From Grimontia marina (GTDB lineage: Bacteria; Pseudomonadota; Gammaproteobacteria; Enterobacterales; Vibrionaceae), in contig NZ_FIZY01000038.1 in assembly GCF_900060185.1 (NCBI RefSeq), positions 1 through 50,021 on the forward strand: a stretch of DNA of 50,021 nucleotides, given 5' to 3'. Below the pieces are notes generated by a model. That model was not told the origin of the DNA and made no database searches. It saw nothing but the letters and a program-made list of their open reading frames with translations. Below, one piece after another: positions 39,270-49,151 of this stretch. Each line of letters starts with the position of its first letter. Within the stretch, counting starts at the first letter, position 1. The translations under genes were made by a program, and so were the position numbers.

Positions 39270-39298
39270 ATTCTATTCATCACAGCCAGTGGTATAAT
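39270..39298 (+). promoter_or_regulatory. Extended -10 promoter upstream of the rsfS operon
   Basis: TGGTATAAT (39290-39298) is a full extended -10; the -35 region (about 39270) is poor, as allowed for extended -10 promoters. Transcription would run through the MITE into rsfS. Confidence 0.45.
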
Positions 39299-39313
39299 TT
39301 TAGATTCGTCTTA

Positions 39314-39577
39314 GGGGCTGTTGATCTTTGGTGATGGTTTTTGCAGCAGTTTGTGGGGATTTTATGCAAGGCAGAGGTTTCGATGTGTAGCTAGCCTACA
39401 TGAGAAGCCGATAACGCAGCAGAAATTCCCCACAAACGCTGCCCGAAGGGTTCTGCCCTAAGCGTTTTATGCTTTGTTGAGGTATATTGGCTTAGAATGA
39501 CTAGGCGGCACACACCTCGCCGCGCCTAAAACTCTTATGGCTAGAACAAAATTCAACCACCAAAGGTCAACAGCCCC
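39314..39577 (+). mobile_element. 264-bp MITE, copy 1
   Basis: Bounded by GGGGCTGTTGATCTTTGGTG and the inverted GGGGCTGTTGACCTTTGGTG, with TA on both outer sides (39312-39313; 39578-39579). No coding capacity. An internal stem pairs gcagcagtttgtgggga (39343-39359) with tccccacaaacgctgc. A second copy of exactly the same length and orientation lies at 44271. Confidence 0.85.
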
Positions 39578-39640
39578 TACAAAAGGACTGTCCTGCACTT
39601 TTTGCAGAACAATGCACTGAACACCGATAAGGGGAAAACA

Positions 39641-39958
39641 TTGCTTCCGGAACAACTTCAAGACTTTGTTGTCGATAAAGCAGATGATATGAAAGCGGCA
39701 GACATCGTCACTCTTGACGTCCGTGAGAAGAGCAGCATTACCGACTTTATGGTGCTATGCACAGGTAACTCCAAGCGCCACGTTTCGTCCATTGCAGAAC
39801 ACGTCGCCGATGAGGCACGCGCGGCCAACGTAGATACTCTGGGTATGGAAGGTGAAAACGAAGGCGAATGGGTTGTACTGGATCTCGGTGATGTGATGCT
39901 TCATATCATGCAGGATGAACAACGTCAGTTGTACCAGCTAGAAAAGCTGTGGAACTGA
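39641..39958 (+). CDS. rsfS: Ribosomal silencing factor RsfS
   Basis: Binds L14 of the 50S subunit and blocks subunit joining when nutrients run out. I chose TTG 39641 because a strong aagggg site sits about 8 bp before it and the product is 105 residues, exactly as in E. coli. Conserved blocks: [54 protein letters not shown], and [19 protein letters not shown]. The upstream frame opens at 39602 but gives non-homologous residues. First gene of the rsfS-rlmH-mrdA-rodA-rlpA operon, 63 bp after a MITE. Confidence 0.95.
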   Translation: MLPEQLQDFVVDKADDMKAADIVTLDVREKSSITDFMVLCTGNSKRHVSSIAEHVADEARAANVDTLGMEGENEGEWVVLDLGDVMLHIMQDEQRQLYQLEKLWN

Positions 39959-39962
39959 CGCA

Positions 39963-40433
39963 ATGAAGTTACAACTGATTGCGGTCGGCACTAAGATGCC
40001 GAAATGGGTCGAGGAAGGCTATAAAGAATATAGCCGCCGCTTCCCAAAAGACATGCCACTGGAGCTGGTAGAAATCCCTGCGGGTAAGCGCGGCAAAAAT
40101 GCCGATATCGCGCGTATTCTGCAAAAAGAAGGGGAAGCCATGTTGGCAGCCGTTCCAAAAGGTAGCCGCATTGTGACGTTGGATATTCCGGGCAAGCGCT
40201 GGGACACAGAGCAACTCGCAGAGCAGCTGGAGAGCTGGAAGTTAGATGCTCGAGACGTGTCTATTCTGATTGGAGGCCCTGAAGGTTTGGCACCGGCTTG
40301 TAAAGCAGCTGCTGACCAAAGTTGGTCGTTGTCTCCGTTGACACTTCCTCACCCGCTGGTACGTGTGGTGATGGCTGAAAGTCTCTACCGCGCCTGGAGC
40401 ATAACAGCAAATCACCCTTATCACCGGGAATAA
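39963..40433 (+). CDS. rlmH: 23S rRNA pseudouridine1915 N3-methyltransferase
   Basis: A SPOUT methyltransferase that modifies helix 69 of 23S rRNA. 156 residues, E. coli 155. Start [23 protein letters not shown]-binding trefoil region [19 protein letters not shown] and the [19 protein letters not shown]-terminus. Starts 4 bp after rsfS and 3 bp before mrdA. Confidence 0.97.
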   Translation: MKLQLIAVGTKMPKWVEEGYKEYSRRFPKDMPLELVEIPAGKRGKNADIARILQKEGEAMLAAVPKGSRIVTLDIPGKRWDTEQLAEQLESWKLDARDVSILIGGPEGLAPACKAAADQSWSLSPLTLPHPLVRVVMAESLYRAWSITANHPYHRE

Positions 40434-40436
40434 TTC

Positions 40437-42338
40437 ATGAAGCACAAGCGTAGTCCTATACGCGATCATCAGGCCGAGTCTTCCCTCTTTTTCCGCCGGG
40501 CCGTAGTGGCTTTCGGCGGTATTCTCGTTCTTGTCGGCGTCCTGCTTTTCAACCTGTATAACATTCAGGTAGAAGATCATGATGATTACATCACCCGCTC
40601 CAACGACAACCGTATCAAGGTCGTTCCCGTAGCGCCAAACCGTGGATTGGTTTACGACCGCAATGGAAAATTGCTAGCAGAAAACCGCCCTGTTTATGCA
40701 TTGGAAATCACACCCGAGCAGGTGAAAGACATTCCCGGCATCATTGCCAGCTTGCAGGAATTGCTGCCTATTTCAGAAAACGAAATCCGGGCTTTCGAGC
40801 GCGACAAGAAACGTACCCGCCGTTTTAACGCCGTCACACTGAAAAACCAGATGACGGAAGAGGAAGTGGCCATTTTCTCTGCCAACCAACACAAGTTTCC
40901 TGGTGTTGAGATCAAAGGTTACTTAAAGCGTTACTATCCTTATGGTGACGCGCTGACACACGTTTTGGGTTATGTGGCAAAAATCAACGATAAAGACATT
41001 AACCGTCTTGATCGTGAGGGTGTGCTTAATAACTACAAAGCGACCCGCGATATAGGAAAACTCGGCATAGAGCGCTTCTACGAATCTGAATTACACGGAA
41101 CCGCCGGTTATCAGGAAGTGGAAGTCAACAGCCGTGGACGCATTATCCGCACGCTAAAGTATGTGCCGCCAGAGCCGGGCAAAGATCTGGTACTTAACCT
41201 TGATGTTGACCTGCAGTTGTACATCCGCTCTATCCTCGGCGATCGCCGTGGTGCAGTTGTGGTACTTGATCCTAAAGACTCTTCAGTACTGGCTATGGTA
41301 TCGACGCCAAGCTATGACCCGAACCTTTTCGTTCACGGTATTTCTGGCAAAAACTACCGCAAATTACTGAATGACAAAAACCGTCCGCTGGTGAATCGCG
41401 CCACTTTGGGCATCTATCCCCCCGCATCCACGATTAAGCCTTTCATTGCCGTTGCGGCGCTGGAAGAAAAAGCCATCACGCTGAATACCACGAGAAACGA
41501 CCCAGGTTACTGGCGTTTACCAAACTCAACCTCACGACCTTTCCGTGACTGGCTCGCATGGGGTCATGGTCGGGTAAATATCGTTCAATCGATTGAAGAG
41601 TCGGTGGATACTTTCTTCTATCAAATTGCCTATGACTTGGGCATCGATAAGCTATCTACCTGGATGAGTCGCTTTGGTTTCGGCGATTACACGGGTATTG
41701 ACATCCATGAAGAAAGCAAAGCCAACATGCCGACCAGAGAGTGGAAAATGGCCCGTCATCGCCAGCCTTGGTACAAGGGTGACACGATCCCAGTCGGCAT
41801 CGGTCAAGGGTATTGGACGGCTACCCCAATGCAAATCGCTAAAGCAACCTCAGTATTGGTGAACCGTGGTGAAGTAAACCCTCCTCACCTACTCCAACGT
41901 ATCGAGAACGAAGGTGTCATGGAAATAGCACCATTTTCTCCCTATCCACCGATTGAAAACGTAGATGAGAAATACTGGGATGCCGCTCTAGAAGGAATGC
42001 GCCTCGTCAACCATGGCAAAAAAGGGACCGCTCGCCGCGCTTTTGCCAATGCAGAATACGTCACTGGTGGTAAATCAGGTACTGCACAGGTTTTTGGTCT
42101 GGGTGAAGACGAAGAGTATAACGCGGATGAAATCGCGGAGCATCTACGTGACCATGCGCTTTATACCGGCTTTGCACCCTTTGAGGATCCGGAAGTGATT
42201 GTCTCTATGGTTTTGGAAAATGCCGGTGGTGGCTCCAGTAATGGCGCCCCTATTGCCCGCCGCATCTTCGACCATATGCTGGTTGATGGCTACAAAAACA
42301 ATAAGAACGCTGATAAGAAGGAGGAGCAAGTCCAATGA
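40437..42338 (+). CDS. mrdA: Penicillin-binding protein 2, elongasome transpeptidase
   Basis: Cross-links peptidoglycan during cell elongation with RodA and MreB. 633 residues: one N-terminal membrane segment (about 20-42), a pedestal domain, then the transpeptidase with the active-site serine in [10 protein letters not shown] (SxxK), the second motif SVDTFFYQ and the KSGT motif in [13 protein letters not shown]. The stop overlaps the rodA start (ATGA). No key residue is missing. Confidence 0.97.
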   Translation: MKHKRSPIRDHQAESSLFFRRAVVAFGGILVLVGVLLFNLYNIQVEDHDDYITRSNDNRIKVVPVAPNRGLVYDRNGKLLAENRPVYALEITPEQVKDIPGIIASLQELLPISENEIRAFERDKKRTRRFNAVTLKNQMTEEEVAIFSANQHKFPGVEIKGYLKRYYPYGDALTHVLGYVAKINDKDINRLDREGVLNNYKATRDIGKLGIERFYESELHGTAGYQEVEVNSRGRIIRTLKYVPPEPGKDLVLNLDVDLQLYIRSILGDRRGAVVVLDPKDSSVLAMVSTPSYDPNLFVHGISGKNYRKLLNDKNRPLVNRATLGIYPPASTIKPFIAVAALEEKAITLNTTRNDPGYWRLPNSTSRPFRDWLAWGHGRVNIVQSIEESVDTFFYQIAYDLGIDKLSTWMSRFGFGDYTGIDIHEESKANMPTREWKMARHRQPWYKGDTIPVGIGQGYWTATPMQIAKATSVLVNRGEVNPPHLLQRIENEGVMEIAPFSPYPPIENVDEKYWDAALEGMRLVNHGKKGTARRAFANAEYVTGGKSGTAQVFGLGEDEEYNADEIAEHLRDHALYTGFAPFEDPEVIVSMVLENAGGGSSNGAPIARRIFDHMLVDGYKNNKNADKKEEQVQ

Positions 42339-43456
42339 GCTTGTTTGCATCCACGGGTCAGAAGAAGACTGTGTTTGAGCGGTTGCACATAGACTTGCCT
42401 CTTTTGCTTGGTATCCTGGCTCTGATGGGCTTTGGCCTCATAGTGATGTGGAGTGCCAGTGGCCAGAGCATTGCTATGATGGAGCGTCAGGTTTTCCGGA
42501 TCTTTCTTTCGTTGGGAGTGATGTTTTTCCTCGCTCAAATCTCTCCGCGGCATTATGAGTTTTGGGCGCCCTATCTCTACGTAACAGGGCTGTTGATGCT
42601 GATAGCTGTATTGCTGTTCGGTGAAACCGCCAAAGGTGCTCAACGGTGGCTGGACTTAGGAGTCATTACTTTTCAGCCTTCTGAATTGATTAAGTTAGCG
42701 GTCCCTTTGATGGTCGCGCGCTTTATCGGCAAAGAGCCGTTGCCACCGCGTTTCCAGACGTTGGTAATTGGTCTAGTCATGGTGTTTGTGCCGACTATTC
42801 TCATCGCTAAGCAACCCGATCTCGGCACCTCTATTCTGATCGCGGCTTCCGGTATTTTTGTTTTGTTTCTATCAGGCATCAGTTGGCGAATCATCTTAGG
42901 GGCTGTTACTTTGGTAGCGGCTTTCATCCCAGTACTTTGGTTCTTCCTGATGCGCGAATACCAGCGAGTCCGCGTTCGCACCCTGTTTGATCCGGAATCC
43001 GACCCATTAGGCGCGGGTTACCACATCATCCAGTCAAAAATTGCCATTGGTTCCGGTGGAATTGGCGGTAAAGGGTGGCTTCAGGGCACACAATCTCAGT
43101 TGGAGTTCCTGCCAGAACGCCATACCGACTTTATCTTCGCCGTCATTGCTGAAGAATGGGGCATGATTGGTATCTCATGTTTGCTAGCACTTTACCTTTT
43201 CATCATCGGCCGCGGCCTGTTAATAGCCAGCCGCGCGCAAACGGCGTTTGGTCGTATGATGGCAGGCAGCATAGTACTTAGTTTCTTCGTTTATGTCTTT
43301 GTTAACATTGGCATGGTAAGTGGCATATTACCTGTCGTTGGTGTTCCCCTACCTCTTGTCAGCTATGGCGGTACCTCCATGGTGACTCTAATGGCAGGTT
43401 TCGGCATCTTAATGTCTATTCACACCCATAGAAAAATGCTTTCTAAGGCCCTGTAA
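42335..43456 (+). CDS. rodA: Rod-shape protein RodA, SEDS glycosyltransferase
   Basis: A SEDS-family peptidoglycan polymerase working with PBP2. 373 residues with about ten hydrophobic segments. Signature elements: [32 protein letters not shown] (catalytic-loop aspartate), and [16 protein letters not shown], then [22 protein letters not shown] near the end. Overlaps mrdA by 4 bp and rlpA by one base (TAATG). Confidence 0.97.
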   Translation: MSLFASTGQKKTVFERLHIDLPLLLGILALMGFGLIVMWSASGQSIAMMERQVFRIFLSLGVMFFLAQISPRHYEFWAPYLYVTGLLMLIAVLLFGETAKGAQRWLDLGVITFQPSELIKLAVPLMVARFIGKEPLPPRFQTLVIGLVMVFVPTILIAKQPDLGTSILIAASGIFVLFLSGISWRIILGAVTLVAAFIPVLWFFLMREYQRVRVRTLFDPESDPLGAGYHIIQSKIAIGSGGIGGKGWLQGTQSQLEFLPERHTDFIFAVIAEEWGMIGISCLLALYLFIIGRGLLIASRAQTAFGRMMAGSIVLSFFVYVFVNIGMVSGILPVVGVPLPLVSYGGTSMVTLMAGFGILMSIHTHRKMLSKAL

Positions 43457-44271
43457 TGAAAAAAGTTTTTCTGATTACCGCTCTCATTCTTTCCGGCTGT
43501 GCCACACAAAATGATGACCGCTACAGCCTGGAACATGACAAAGCACCGGAAGCCATTCCTACGCTGGATCATGTCGAAGATGCACAGCCACGATACGAGC
43601 CTTACAGCCGAGCGGGTAACAAGGACTACACCGTCCGCGGTGAAAGTTATCAAGTGATGACAAACCCTGAGAGTTACAACGGGGAGGGCATTGCTTCATG
43701 GTATGGTAAGAAGTTCCATGGTCACAAAACCTCAAATGGCGAGATTTATGACATGTTCTCTATGTCTGCGGCTCATAAAACACTGCCACTACCTAGTTAT
43801 GTGGAAGTAGAAAACACTGCCAACGGCAAAAAAGCGATTGTTCGCGTCAATGACCGCGGTCCTTTTCACGAAGGGCGAATCATTGACCTGAGCTATGCCG
43901 CAGCATCCAAACTCGACATCCTCAAAACCGGGACAGCCCCTGTAAAAGTGACACTACTCAAGGTTGACAAACCTCAGGACAATAATGAGTGGCAAGGAGC
44001 CCGCCTTAACCGCTATTTTGTACAACTGGTAGCGATATCCAGTCGGGACAAAGCGGAGAAGGCCGCGGACACATTCAAGAAGCAATTCGAGTTGCCAACA
44101 GATATCAACCAGTCCGGCAGTGTTTATCGCGTGCGTTTAGGGCCATTCTATGACTACGACCAAACACAAAAAGCCGCATTGCTTGCCAGAGAACAGCAAA
44201 TAAATGAGGCATTCGTCGTTGTTGAGCCAATTGCTGATGAACCGGGCAAGAATTCGGGTGTCAGTAATTAG
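43456..44271 (+). CDS. rlpA: RlpA-family septal lipoprotein (DPBB plus SPOR)
   Basis: 271 residues with a lipoprotein signal ending LILSGC (C15). The double-psi beta-barrel domain runs about 75-170: EGIASWYGKKFHGHKTSNGE, AAHKTLPLPSYVEV and VRVNDRGPFHEGRIIDLSYA, keeping the residues linked to lytic transglycosylase activity in Pseudomonas RlpA. A C-terminal SPOR domain (about 185-260) targets denuded glycan at the septum. The final base of the TAG stop is the first base of a MITE and the TA is its target site, so the natural stop was recreated or changed by the insertion. The SPOR domain is complete, so function is likely kept. Confidence 0.93.
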   Translation: MKKVFLITALILSGCATQNDDRYSLEHDKAPEAIPTLDHVEDAQPRYEPYSRAGNKDYTVRGESYQVMTNPESYNGEGIASWYGKKFHGHKTSNGEIYDMFSMSAAHKTLPLPSYVEVENTANGKKAIVRVNDRGPFHEGRIIDLSYAAASKLDILKTGTAPVKVTLLKVDKPQDNNEWQGARLNRYFVQLVAISSRDKAEKAADTFKKQFELPTDINQSGSVYRVRLGPFYDYDQTQKAALLAREQQINEAFVVVEPIADEPGKNSGVSN

Positions 44272-44534
44272 GGTCTGTTGGCCTTTGGTGATAATTTTTG
44301 CAGCAGTTTGTGGTGGCTTTATTCAAGGCAGAAGCTTCGATGTGTAGCTCGCCTACATGAGAAGCTGATAACGCAGAAGAAAGTTGCCACAAACGCTGCC
44401 CAAAGGGTTCTGCTAAAAGCGTTTTATGCTTTGTTTAGGTGTGTTTGCTTAGAATGACTAGGCTGCACACACCTCGCCGCGCCTAAAACGCTTTTCGCTA
44501 GAACAAAATTTCACCACCAAAGGTCAACAGACCC
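44271..44534 (+). mobile_element. 264-bp MITE, copy 2
   Basis: Bounded by GGGTCTGTTGGCCTTTGGTG and the inverted GGGTCTGTTGACCTTTGGTG, flanked by TA on both sides (44269-44270; 44535-44536). Same length and orientation as the copy at 39314. The internal stem is kept, gcagcagtttgtggtggc pairing with gttgccacaaacgctgc using G-T wobbles. It separates rlpA from the dacA promoter. Confidence 0.85.
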
Positions 44535-44556
44535 TATAAAGTTGTTGTAACCCTGT

Positions 44557-44585
44557 CTGACACTGCACAGGCTATCTGTTATAGT
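44557..44585 (+). promoter_or_regulatory. Sigma-70 promoter of dacA
   Basis: CTGACA (44557-44562), 17-bp spacer, TATAGT (44580-44585), 47 bp before the dacA start and outside the MITE. Confidence 0.6.
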
Positions 44586-44632
44586 GTCGGCAGTTTTTTG
44601 ACTGAAGAAATACCAAGTAAGTACCTAAATCT

Positions 44633-45805
44633 ATGAAAAAATCACCCTCATTGTTGCGCTCTTTAGTCTTATCGACTGCTGTATTTTCTTCTGCTGCAGC
44701 CGTTGCAGCCCCAACCGTCGTCCCGGATGCGCCTCAAATCGCGGCAAAAGGGTACGTACTGATGGATTACAACTCGGGTAAGATCCTGGCGGAAAACAAC
44801 GCCTACGAACGTCTTAACCCGGCCAGCCTGACCAAAATGATGACCAGCTATGTGATCGGTCAGGAAGTTGAACGCGGCAACATCAGCCTTGATGATGATG
44901 TCGTTATCAGCAAAAACGCCTGGGCGAAAAACTTCCCTGGCAGCTCGAAGATGTTCATCGAAGTCGGCACCACGGTAAAAGTGGAAGACCTGAATCGCGG
45001 TATCATCATCCAATCTGGTAATGATGCTTGTGTGGCAATGGCTGAGCACATTGCAGGTTCTGAAGACTCGTTTGTCGACCTGATGAATGGTTGGGCGAAA
45101 ACCCTGGGTATGAATGACACCAAGTTTTCGAACTCCCATGGTCTAGATGATGATGACCTCTACACCACGCCTTATGACATGGCGCTGTTAGGTCAGGCAT
45201 TGATCCGAGACGTGCCGGACGAGTACCGCATTTACAACGAGAAGTCTTACACCTATAACGGCATTACCCAGTACAACCGTAACGGCCTGCTATGGGACAA
45301 GAGCATGAACGTGGACGGCATCAAAACCGGCCACACTGACAAAGCAGGCTACAGCCTGGTCAGTTCAGCAACCGAAGGTGACATGCGTCTGGTTGCGGTT
45401 GTCATGGGCACCAACAGTGCAAACGCACGTAAGGCTGAAAGTAAGAAACTGCTGAACTACGGCTTCCGTTTCTTCGAAACCGTCGCACCACACAAAGCGA
45501 ACGAAACCTTCGTGACTGAGAAAGTGTGGATGGGCGACACCGACCAAGTTGCACTGGGCGTTTCTAAAGACACCTACGTGACCCTGCCACGCGGTAAGGC
45601 AAAAGACTTGGAAGCAAGCTTTGTACTTGAGAAAACACTGGAAGCACCAATCGCGAAAGGCGATGTTGTTGGTAAGCTTTACTACCAGGTTGACGGTGAA
45701 GACATCGCGGAATACCCATTGGTAGCATTGAATGATGTGCAGGAAGGTGGCTTGTTCAGCCGTCTGATGGACTACATCATCATGTTCTTCAAGAACTTGT
45801 TCTAA
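44633..45805 (+). CDS. dacA: D-alanyl-D-alanine carboxypeptidase, PBP5 type
   Basis: Removes the terminal D-alanine from peptidoglycan pentapeptides in the periplasm. 390 residues. Signal peptide with cleavage after about residue 26 (AAAVAA-APTVV). Active-site motifs: NPASLTKMMTSY (SxxK), SGNDAC (SxN) and KTGHT. A C-terminal PBP5 domain and an amphipathic anchor (FSRLMDYIIMFFKNLF) attach it to the inner membrane. The gene has its own promoter and a terminator at 45825. Confidence 0.97.
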   Translation: MKKSPSLLRSLVLSTAVFSSAAAVAAPTVVPDAPQIAAKGYVLMDYNSGKILAENNAYERLNPASLTKMMTSYVIGQEVERGNISLDDDVVISKNAWAKNFPGSSKMFIEVGTTVKVEDLNRGIIIQSGNDACVAMAEHIAGSEDSFVDLMNGWAKTLGMNDTKFSNSHGLDDDDLYTTPYDMALLGQALIRDVPDEYRIYNEKSYTYNGITQYNRNGLLWDKSMNVDGIKTGHTDKAGYSLVSSATEGDMRLVAVVMGTNSANARKAESKKLLNYGFRFFETVAPHKANETFVTEKVWMGDTDQVALGVSKDTYVTLPRGKAKDLEASFVLEKTLEAPIAKGDVVGKLYYQVDGEDIAEYPLVALNDVQEGGLFSRLMDYIIMFFKNLF

Positions 45806-45824
45806 GACTCAAGATATGACTTTC

Positions 45825-45850
45825 AGGGGCAACCAATGGCTGCCCTTTTT
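45825..45850 (+). terminator. Terminator of dacA
   Basis: Stem aggggca / tgcccttt with inner pairing, followed by a T run (45846-45850). Confidence 0.65.
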
Positions 45851-45871
45851 ATTTCCCTTCTCGGCCCCATA

Positions 45872-45930
45872 TATACTCAGACGACCTGACGATGCTAGCT
45901 TAATCCGGCACCTTAAGGTTGTTTCGGTAC
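45872..45930. repeat. Degenerate 59-bp miniature of the tatacccaaac repeat
   Basis: It starts tatactcagacgacctgac and ends cttaaggttgtttcggtac. Both ends resemble the outer 20-25 bp of the 266-bp repeat, with the whole middle missing. Several mismatches make this tentative. Confidence 0.4.
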
Positions 45931-46059
45931 AAGAAAAAGTCACCAACTTGTTTTCTCAACACAGGACGATTACTATTCGTTCCCAACAAATTGCGTGATC
46001 ATCTGCACATATATTTTGGGTCAACAGAGAAAGATCTGTAACCAATTCTGGAGTTATAA

Positions 46060-46329
46060 ATGCAAGAGCAACCAAAACTAAAAGACCTGCTGGAATTCCC
46101 GTGTAAGTTCACTTACAAGGTCATGGGATACGCGAAGCCAGAGCTGACAGATCTGGTTTTGGAAGTGATCCAGCGCCACGCGCCGGGCGATTACAGCCCA
46201 AGCGTTAAGCCAAGCGGCAAAGGCACTTACAACGCAGTTTCAGTCACCATTACAGCCACTTCTATCGAACAAGTTGAAACGCTGTACAAAGAACTGGGTG
46301 ACATTGAAATCGTGCGTATGGTTCTGTAA
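46060..46329 (+). CDS. ybeD: YbeD (DUF493) family protein
   Basis: 89 residues; E. coli YbeD has 87. Start [23 protein letters not shown]; conserved [19 protein letters not shown] and a final [14 protein letters not shown]. The fold resembles the ACT-like regulatory domain; the role is unproven, though its steady place before lipB hints at a lipoate link. A ctggagttataa leader provides the ribosome site. Confidence 0.93.
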   Translation: MQEQPKLKDLLEFPCKFTYKVMGYAKPELTDLVLEVIQRHAPGDYSPSVKPSGKGTYNAVSVTITATSIEQVETLYKELGDIEIVRMVL

Positions 46330-46406
46330 TCCGCTATCAGACCAAAGAACCACAATACCCATACGATTAGGCGGCTGTTATTTCAGCCGTCTGTCATTAT
46401 AATGTC

Positions 46407-47108
46407 GTGACTGAGACAACTCACCCCACAACATTCAATCCTAGTAGGTATACATTGCAGCAGAACCGCCTCATTATCAGACAACTCGGATTGCGTCCTT
46501 ACGAACCTACGTGGAAAGACATGCATGCTTTCACTGACGAACGTAACGCCGATACAACTGACGAAATCTGGCTGGTAGAGCACGAACCTGTGTTTACCCA
46601 AGGACAGGCGGGAAAAGCTGAACACTTGTTAGCAACGGGGGATATCCCGGTAGTACAGAGTGATCGTGGTGGCCAGGTGACTTACCATGGTCCAGGCCAG
46701 CAGGTGGCCTACTTCCTGATCGATCTGAAACGCAAAAAGCTGGGTGTGCGAGAGCTGGTCACTTCGATTGAGAATATTGTGATCGACACGCTCGCTCATT
46801 ACGGTATTGAATCCCGTGCGCGTCCTGATGCGCCGGGCGTGTATGTGGGTAACGACAAAATTTGCTCGCTGGGTCTTCGTATCCGCCGAGGCTGCTCTTT
46901 CCATGGGCTGGCGCTTAACGTCAATATGGACTTGTCTCCTTTCCTTCGTATCAACCCTTGCGGTTATGAAGGCATGGCAATGACACAAACCGTCGATTTA
47001 GGGGGCCCGGCATCACTGGCCGAGCTATACCCTGTGTTAGTAGAAAAACTGACTTCGCATCTGGGCTATGATCAGGTCGAGTCCCTAACAGAAAGCAATC
47101 AACTATGA
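46407..47108 (+). CDS. lipB: Octanoyl-[acyl carrier protein]:protein octanoyltransferase
   Basis: Transfers octanoate from ACP to lipoyl domains, the first step of lipoate synthesis. The frame opens at GTG 46407 (233 residues). TTG 46455 ([18 protein letters not shown]) aligns exactly with the E. coli start and has a tagtagg site about 6 bp upstream, so the true protein may be 217 residues. Motifs: [16 protein letters not shown], the catalytic lysine in [18 protein letters not shown] and the catalytic cysteine in [12 protein letters not shown]. Overlaps lipA by 4 bp (ATGA). Confidence 0.95.
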   Translation: MTETTHPTTFNPSRYTLQQNRLIIRQLGLRPYEPTWKDMHAFTDERNADTTDEIWLVEHEPVFTQGQAGKAEHLLATGDIPVVQSDRGGQVTYHGPGQQVAYFLIDLKRKKLGVRELVTSIENIVIDTLAHYGIESRARPDAPGVYVGNDKICSLGLRIRRGCSFHGLALNVNMDLSPFLRINPCGYEGMAMTQTVDLGGPASLAELYPVLVEKLTSHLGYDQVESLTESNQL

Positions 47109-48070
47109 GCAAACCGATCCAGATGGAACGCGGTGTTAAGTACCGCGACGCAGACAAAATGGCGCTCATCCCGGTCAAGAACATGCCGACCGAACAAAAA
47201 GAGATGCTGCGCAAACCTGAGTGGATGAAGATCAAGCTGCCTGCGGACAGCAAGCGTATCCAAGACATCAAGTCTGCGCTTCGCAAAAACAATCTGCATT
47301 CGGTATGCGAAGAAGCGTCCTGCCCTAACCTGGCGGAATGTTTCAACCACGGCACCGCGACCTTCATGATTCTGGGCGCGATTTGTACCCGTCGCTGTCC
47401 GTTCTGCGATGTGGCACACGGCCGTCCAAATCAGCCTGATGAAAATGAGCCAGCAAAACTGGCAAAAACCATCAGCGACATGAAGCTGAAATACGTGGTT
47501 GTCACTTCAGTAGACCGTGATGATCTTCGTGATGGTGGCGCAAAACACTTTGCTGACTGTACCCGCGAAATCCGTGCGCTTAACCCAGAAATCCGCATCG
47601 AAACACTGGTGCCTGACTTCCGTGGCCGCATGGATACCGCGCTGGAATTGCTGAAAGACAATCCACCAGATGTGTTTAACCACAATCTGGAAACCGCACC
47701 ACGCCTATACCGTAAAGCGCGTCCGGGTGCGAACTACAAATGGTCTCTGGAGCTGCTGAAGAAATTCGGCGAGATGCATCCAAACGTCCCAACCAAATCC
47801 GGTCTGATGATGGGTCTGGGTGAGACCAAAGAAGAGATCATCGAAGTACTGAAAGATCTGCGCGCACACGGTGTGACTATGCTGACACTGGGCCAGTATT
47901 TGGCACCAAGCCGTCACCACCTGCCGGTTGAGCGCTACGTGCCGCCAGAAGAGTTTGATGAACTGAAAGAGATTGCGCTGGAGCTGGGCTTTACTCACGC
48001 AGCCTGTGGTCCTTTCGTGCGTTCTTCTTACCATGCAGACCTGCAAGCGCAAGGTGTGGAAATCAAGTAA
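47105..48070 (+). CDS. lipA: Lipoyl synthase
   Basis: A radical-SAM enzyme that inserts two sulfurs into octanoyl groups. 321 residues, as in E. coli. Auxiliary-cluster cysteines in [14 protein letters not shown], the radical-SAM cluster in CTRRCPFC, and the C-terminal RSSYHA serine that ligates the auxiliary cluster. Coupled to lipB by overlap; ends at a strong terminator. Last clear core gene of the window. Confidence 0.98.
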   Translation: MSKPIQMERGVKYRDADKMALIPVKNMPTEQKEMLRKPEWMKIKLPADSKRIQDIKSALRKNNLHSVCEEASCPNLAECFNHGTATFMILGAICTRRCPFCDVAHGRPNQPDENEPAKLAKTISDMKLKYVVVTSVDRDDLRDGGAKHFADCTREIRALNPEIRIETLVPDFRGRMDTALELLKDNPPDVFNHNLETAPRLYRKARPGANYKWSLELLKKFGEMHPNVPTKSGLMMGLGETKEEIIEVLKDLRAHGVTMLTLGQYLAPSRHHLPVERYVPPEEFDELKEIALELGFTHAACGPFVRSSYHADLQAQGVEIK

Positions 48071-48093
48071 GCGCTGACGCGAAACCAAATACG

Positions 48094-48123
48094 AAAACGC
48101 CGAGCATTACTCGGCGTTTTTTG
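48094..48123 (+). terminator. Rho-independent terminator of lipBA
   Basis: Stem aaaacgccgag / ctcggcgtttt (11 bp), 5-nt loop, T run. Confidence 0.9.
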
Positions 48124-48297
48124 TTTCTGGTCGTCGAAGCTTGTTTACTTTGGGAAGAGGTAAATCTCGTGGTGCTCTAAATAGGTTTTGGACAATTCTG
48201 AGTTATGAATTGCACCCGTAGCAGCTCACTTCGGATAAGTTGAGTTTGGGCAAAGAATGGATTAGAGGGGTCGGCTGCGCAAAACTTATTCTTATTT

Positions 48298-48772
48298 GTT
48301 AGGCTTAACGTTGGCCATTTATCTGCCTTGCAAAATCTGCGTGAAAGCTGATTAGCTCAATACCATCAATTGCTTTTATTGATGCATTGTTGCTTTCATC
48401 AGTACAGAAAGGTGGGTAAGCGAATAGCAGCTGACCAACCTTTAGCTCCAAATCGCTTGGAATATTCAATCTTTCAATTGGGTCCTCGTCTACCCAAGTC
48501 AAAAACTGCTCCCAGGTACAACCAAATTCATCAATCTCACCAGTTTCAGCATTCAACTTTACTACCAAGGTATCTCGAATAAGGAATTGGTCGCCAAAGC
48601 AATCCTGAGCAATCGGAAAATCGCTTGCTTTAACTTCTCGATACAAGTTGTGGAAAGCAAATTCACCTTCCAAAAAGGTATTAACATTTAACAAGCGTTC
48701 TTGTGCATCATGAGAGCGAACCTGTAGACCACCTGAATATAATATTTTCATAGTTTCCTCAATAAGCCTAAC
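48298..48772 (-). repeat. Inverted integron-type core sites around the SUKH-like gene
   Basis: On the minus strand GTTAGGC (48772-48766, in ggcgttaggctta) precedes the gene and GCCTAAC (48304-48298, in gttaagcctaacaa) follows it. This is the R'/R'' arrangement of an integron cassette (GTTRRRY and RYYYAAC). A full attC with matching L boxes could not be drawn, so this is suggestive only. Confidence 0.4.
48305..48751 (-). CDS. SUKH (SMI1/KNR4)-like protein
   Basis: 148 residues starting at ATG 48751 behind a good gaggaaact site. The central stretch FPIAQDCFGDQFLIRDTLVV, then LNAETGEIDEFGCTWEQFLTWV, matches the general SUKH pattern (IAxDxxGDxF..., then a W..FL helix). Many SUKH proteins neutralise polymorphic toxins, but others have no such role. 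No toxin gene is adjacent. It is the last of three small same-strand genes and is bordered by core-like sites, as expected of an integron cassette. Confidence 0.6.
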   Translation of the reverse strand: MKILYSGGLQVRSHDAQERLLNVNTFLEGEFAFHNLYREVKASDFPIAQDCFGDQFLIRDTLVVKLNAETGEIDEFGCTWEQFLTWVDEDPIERLNIPSDLELKVGQLLFAYPPFCTDESNNASIKAIDGIELISFHADFARQINGQR

Positions 48773-48796
48773 GCCAACTTAACCTAGATAACCAGA

Positions 48797-49024
48797 TTAG
48801 TCGCATAACCGAATATCTGTTTTTGTTACTCTAATATCTTCACCAGAACCAGTTTCAACTATGTACACTACTTGGGCGACATCCAAATCATAAGATATGA
48901 CCGCCCCCTCTGTTCCAGCATGCTTCCCTGACAACACTAGAACTGCATCGTTTATAACAAATGGGACATCAAGGGTTCTTTTCCCAGAATAGAAAGCGTC
49001 TTCGATTAAGCTTTGGTCTAACAT
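48797..49024 (-). CDS. Hypothetical 75-residue KOW-like protein
   Basis: Starts at ATG 49024 with an aagg site about 7 nt upstream. The middle reads FVINDAVLVLSGKHAGTEGAVISY, resembling a KOW motif or small SH3-like barrel (GxxVxVxSGxxxGxxGxV). No function is known to me. It ends 45 bp before the SUKH-like gene, with ggcgttaggc between them. Compact, promoterless-looking and in the same direction as its neighbours, it fits a gene-cassette cluster. Confidence 0.55.
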   Translation of the reverse strand: MLDQSLIEDAFYSGKRTLDVPFVINDAVLVLSGKHAGTEGAVISYDLDVAQVVYIVETGSGEDIRVTKTDIRLCD

Positions 49025-49151
49025 CCAACCTTGCTACCTATTTAAAGAAACATAACGTTTCGGATAACGGACGCCATCAACCACTCACACTACTTTAACC
49101 CACTATATTCAAGCTGTTTTAACAAGCCAGCGGCACGAAAAAGCGTCCCAT

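Larger units (their letters stand above)
39247..39640. other. holA-rsfS gap: promoter plus MITE, no nadD
   Basis: 394 bp with no protein gene. It contains an extended -10 promoter (39270-39298), a 264-bp MITE (39314-39577) and the rsfS ribosome site. No remnant of nadD can be read in any frame. Confidence 0.7.
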
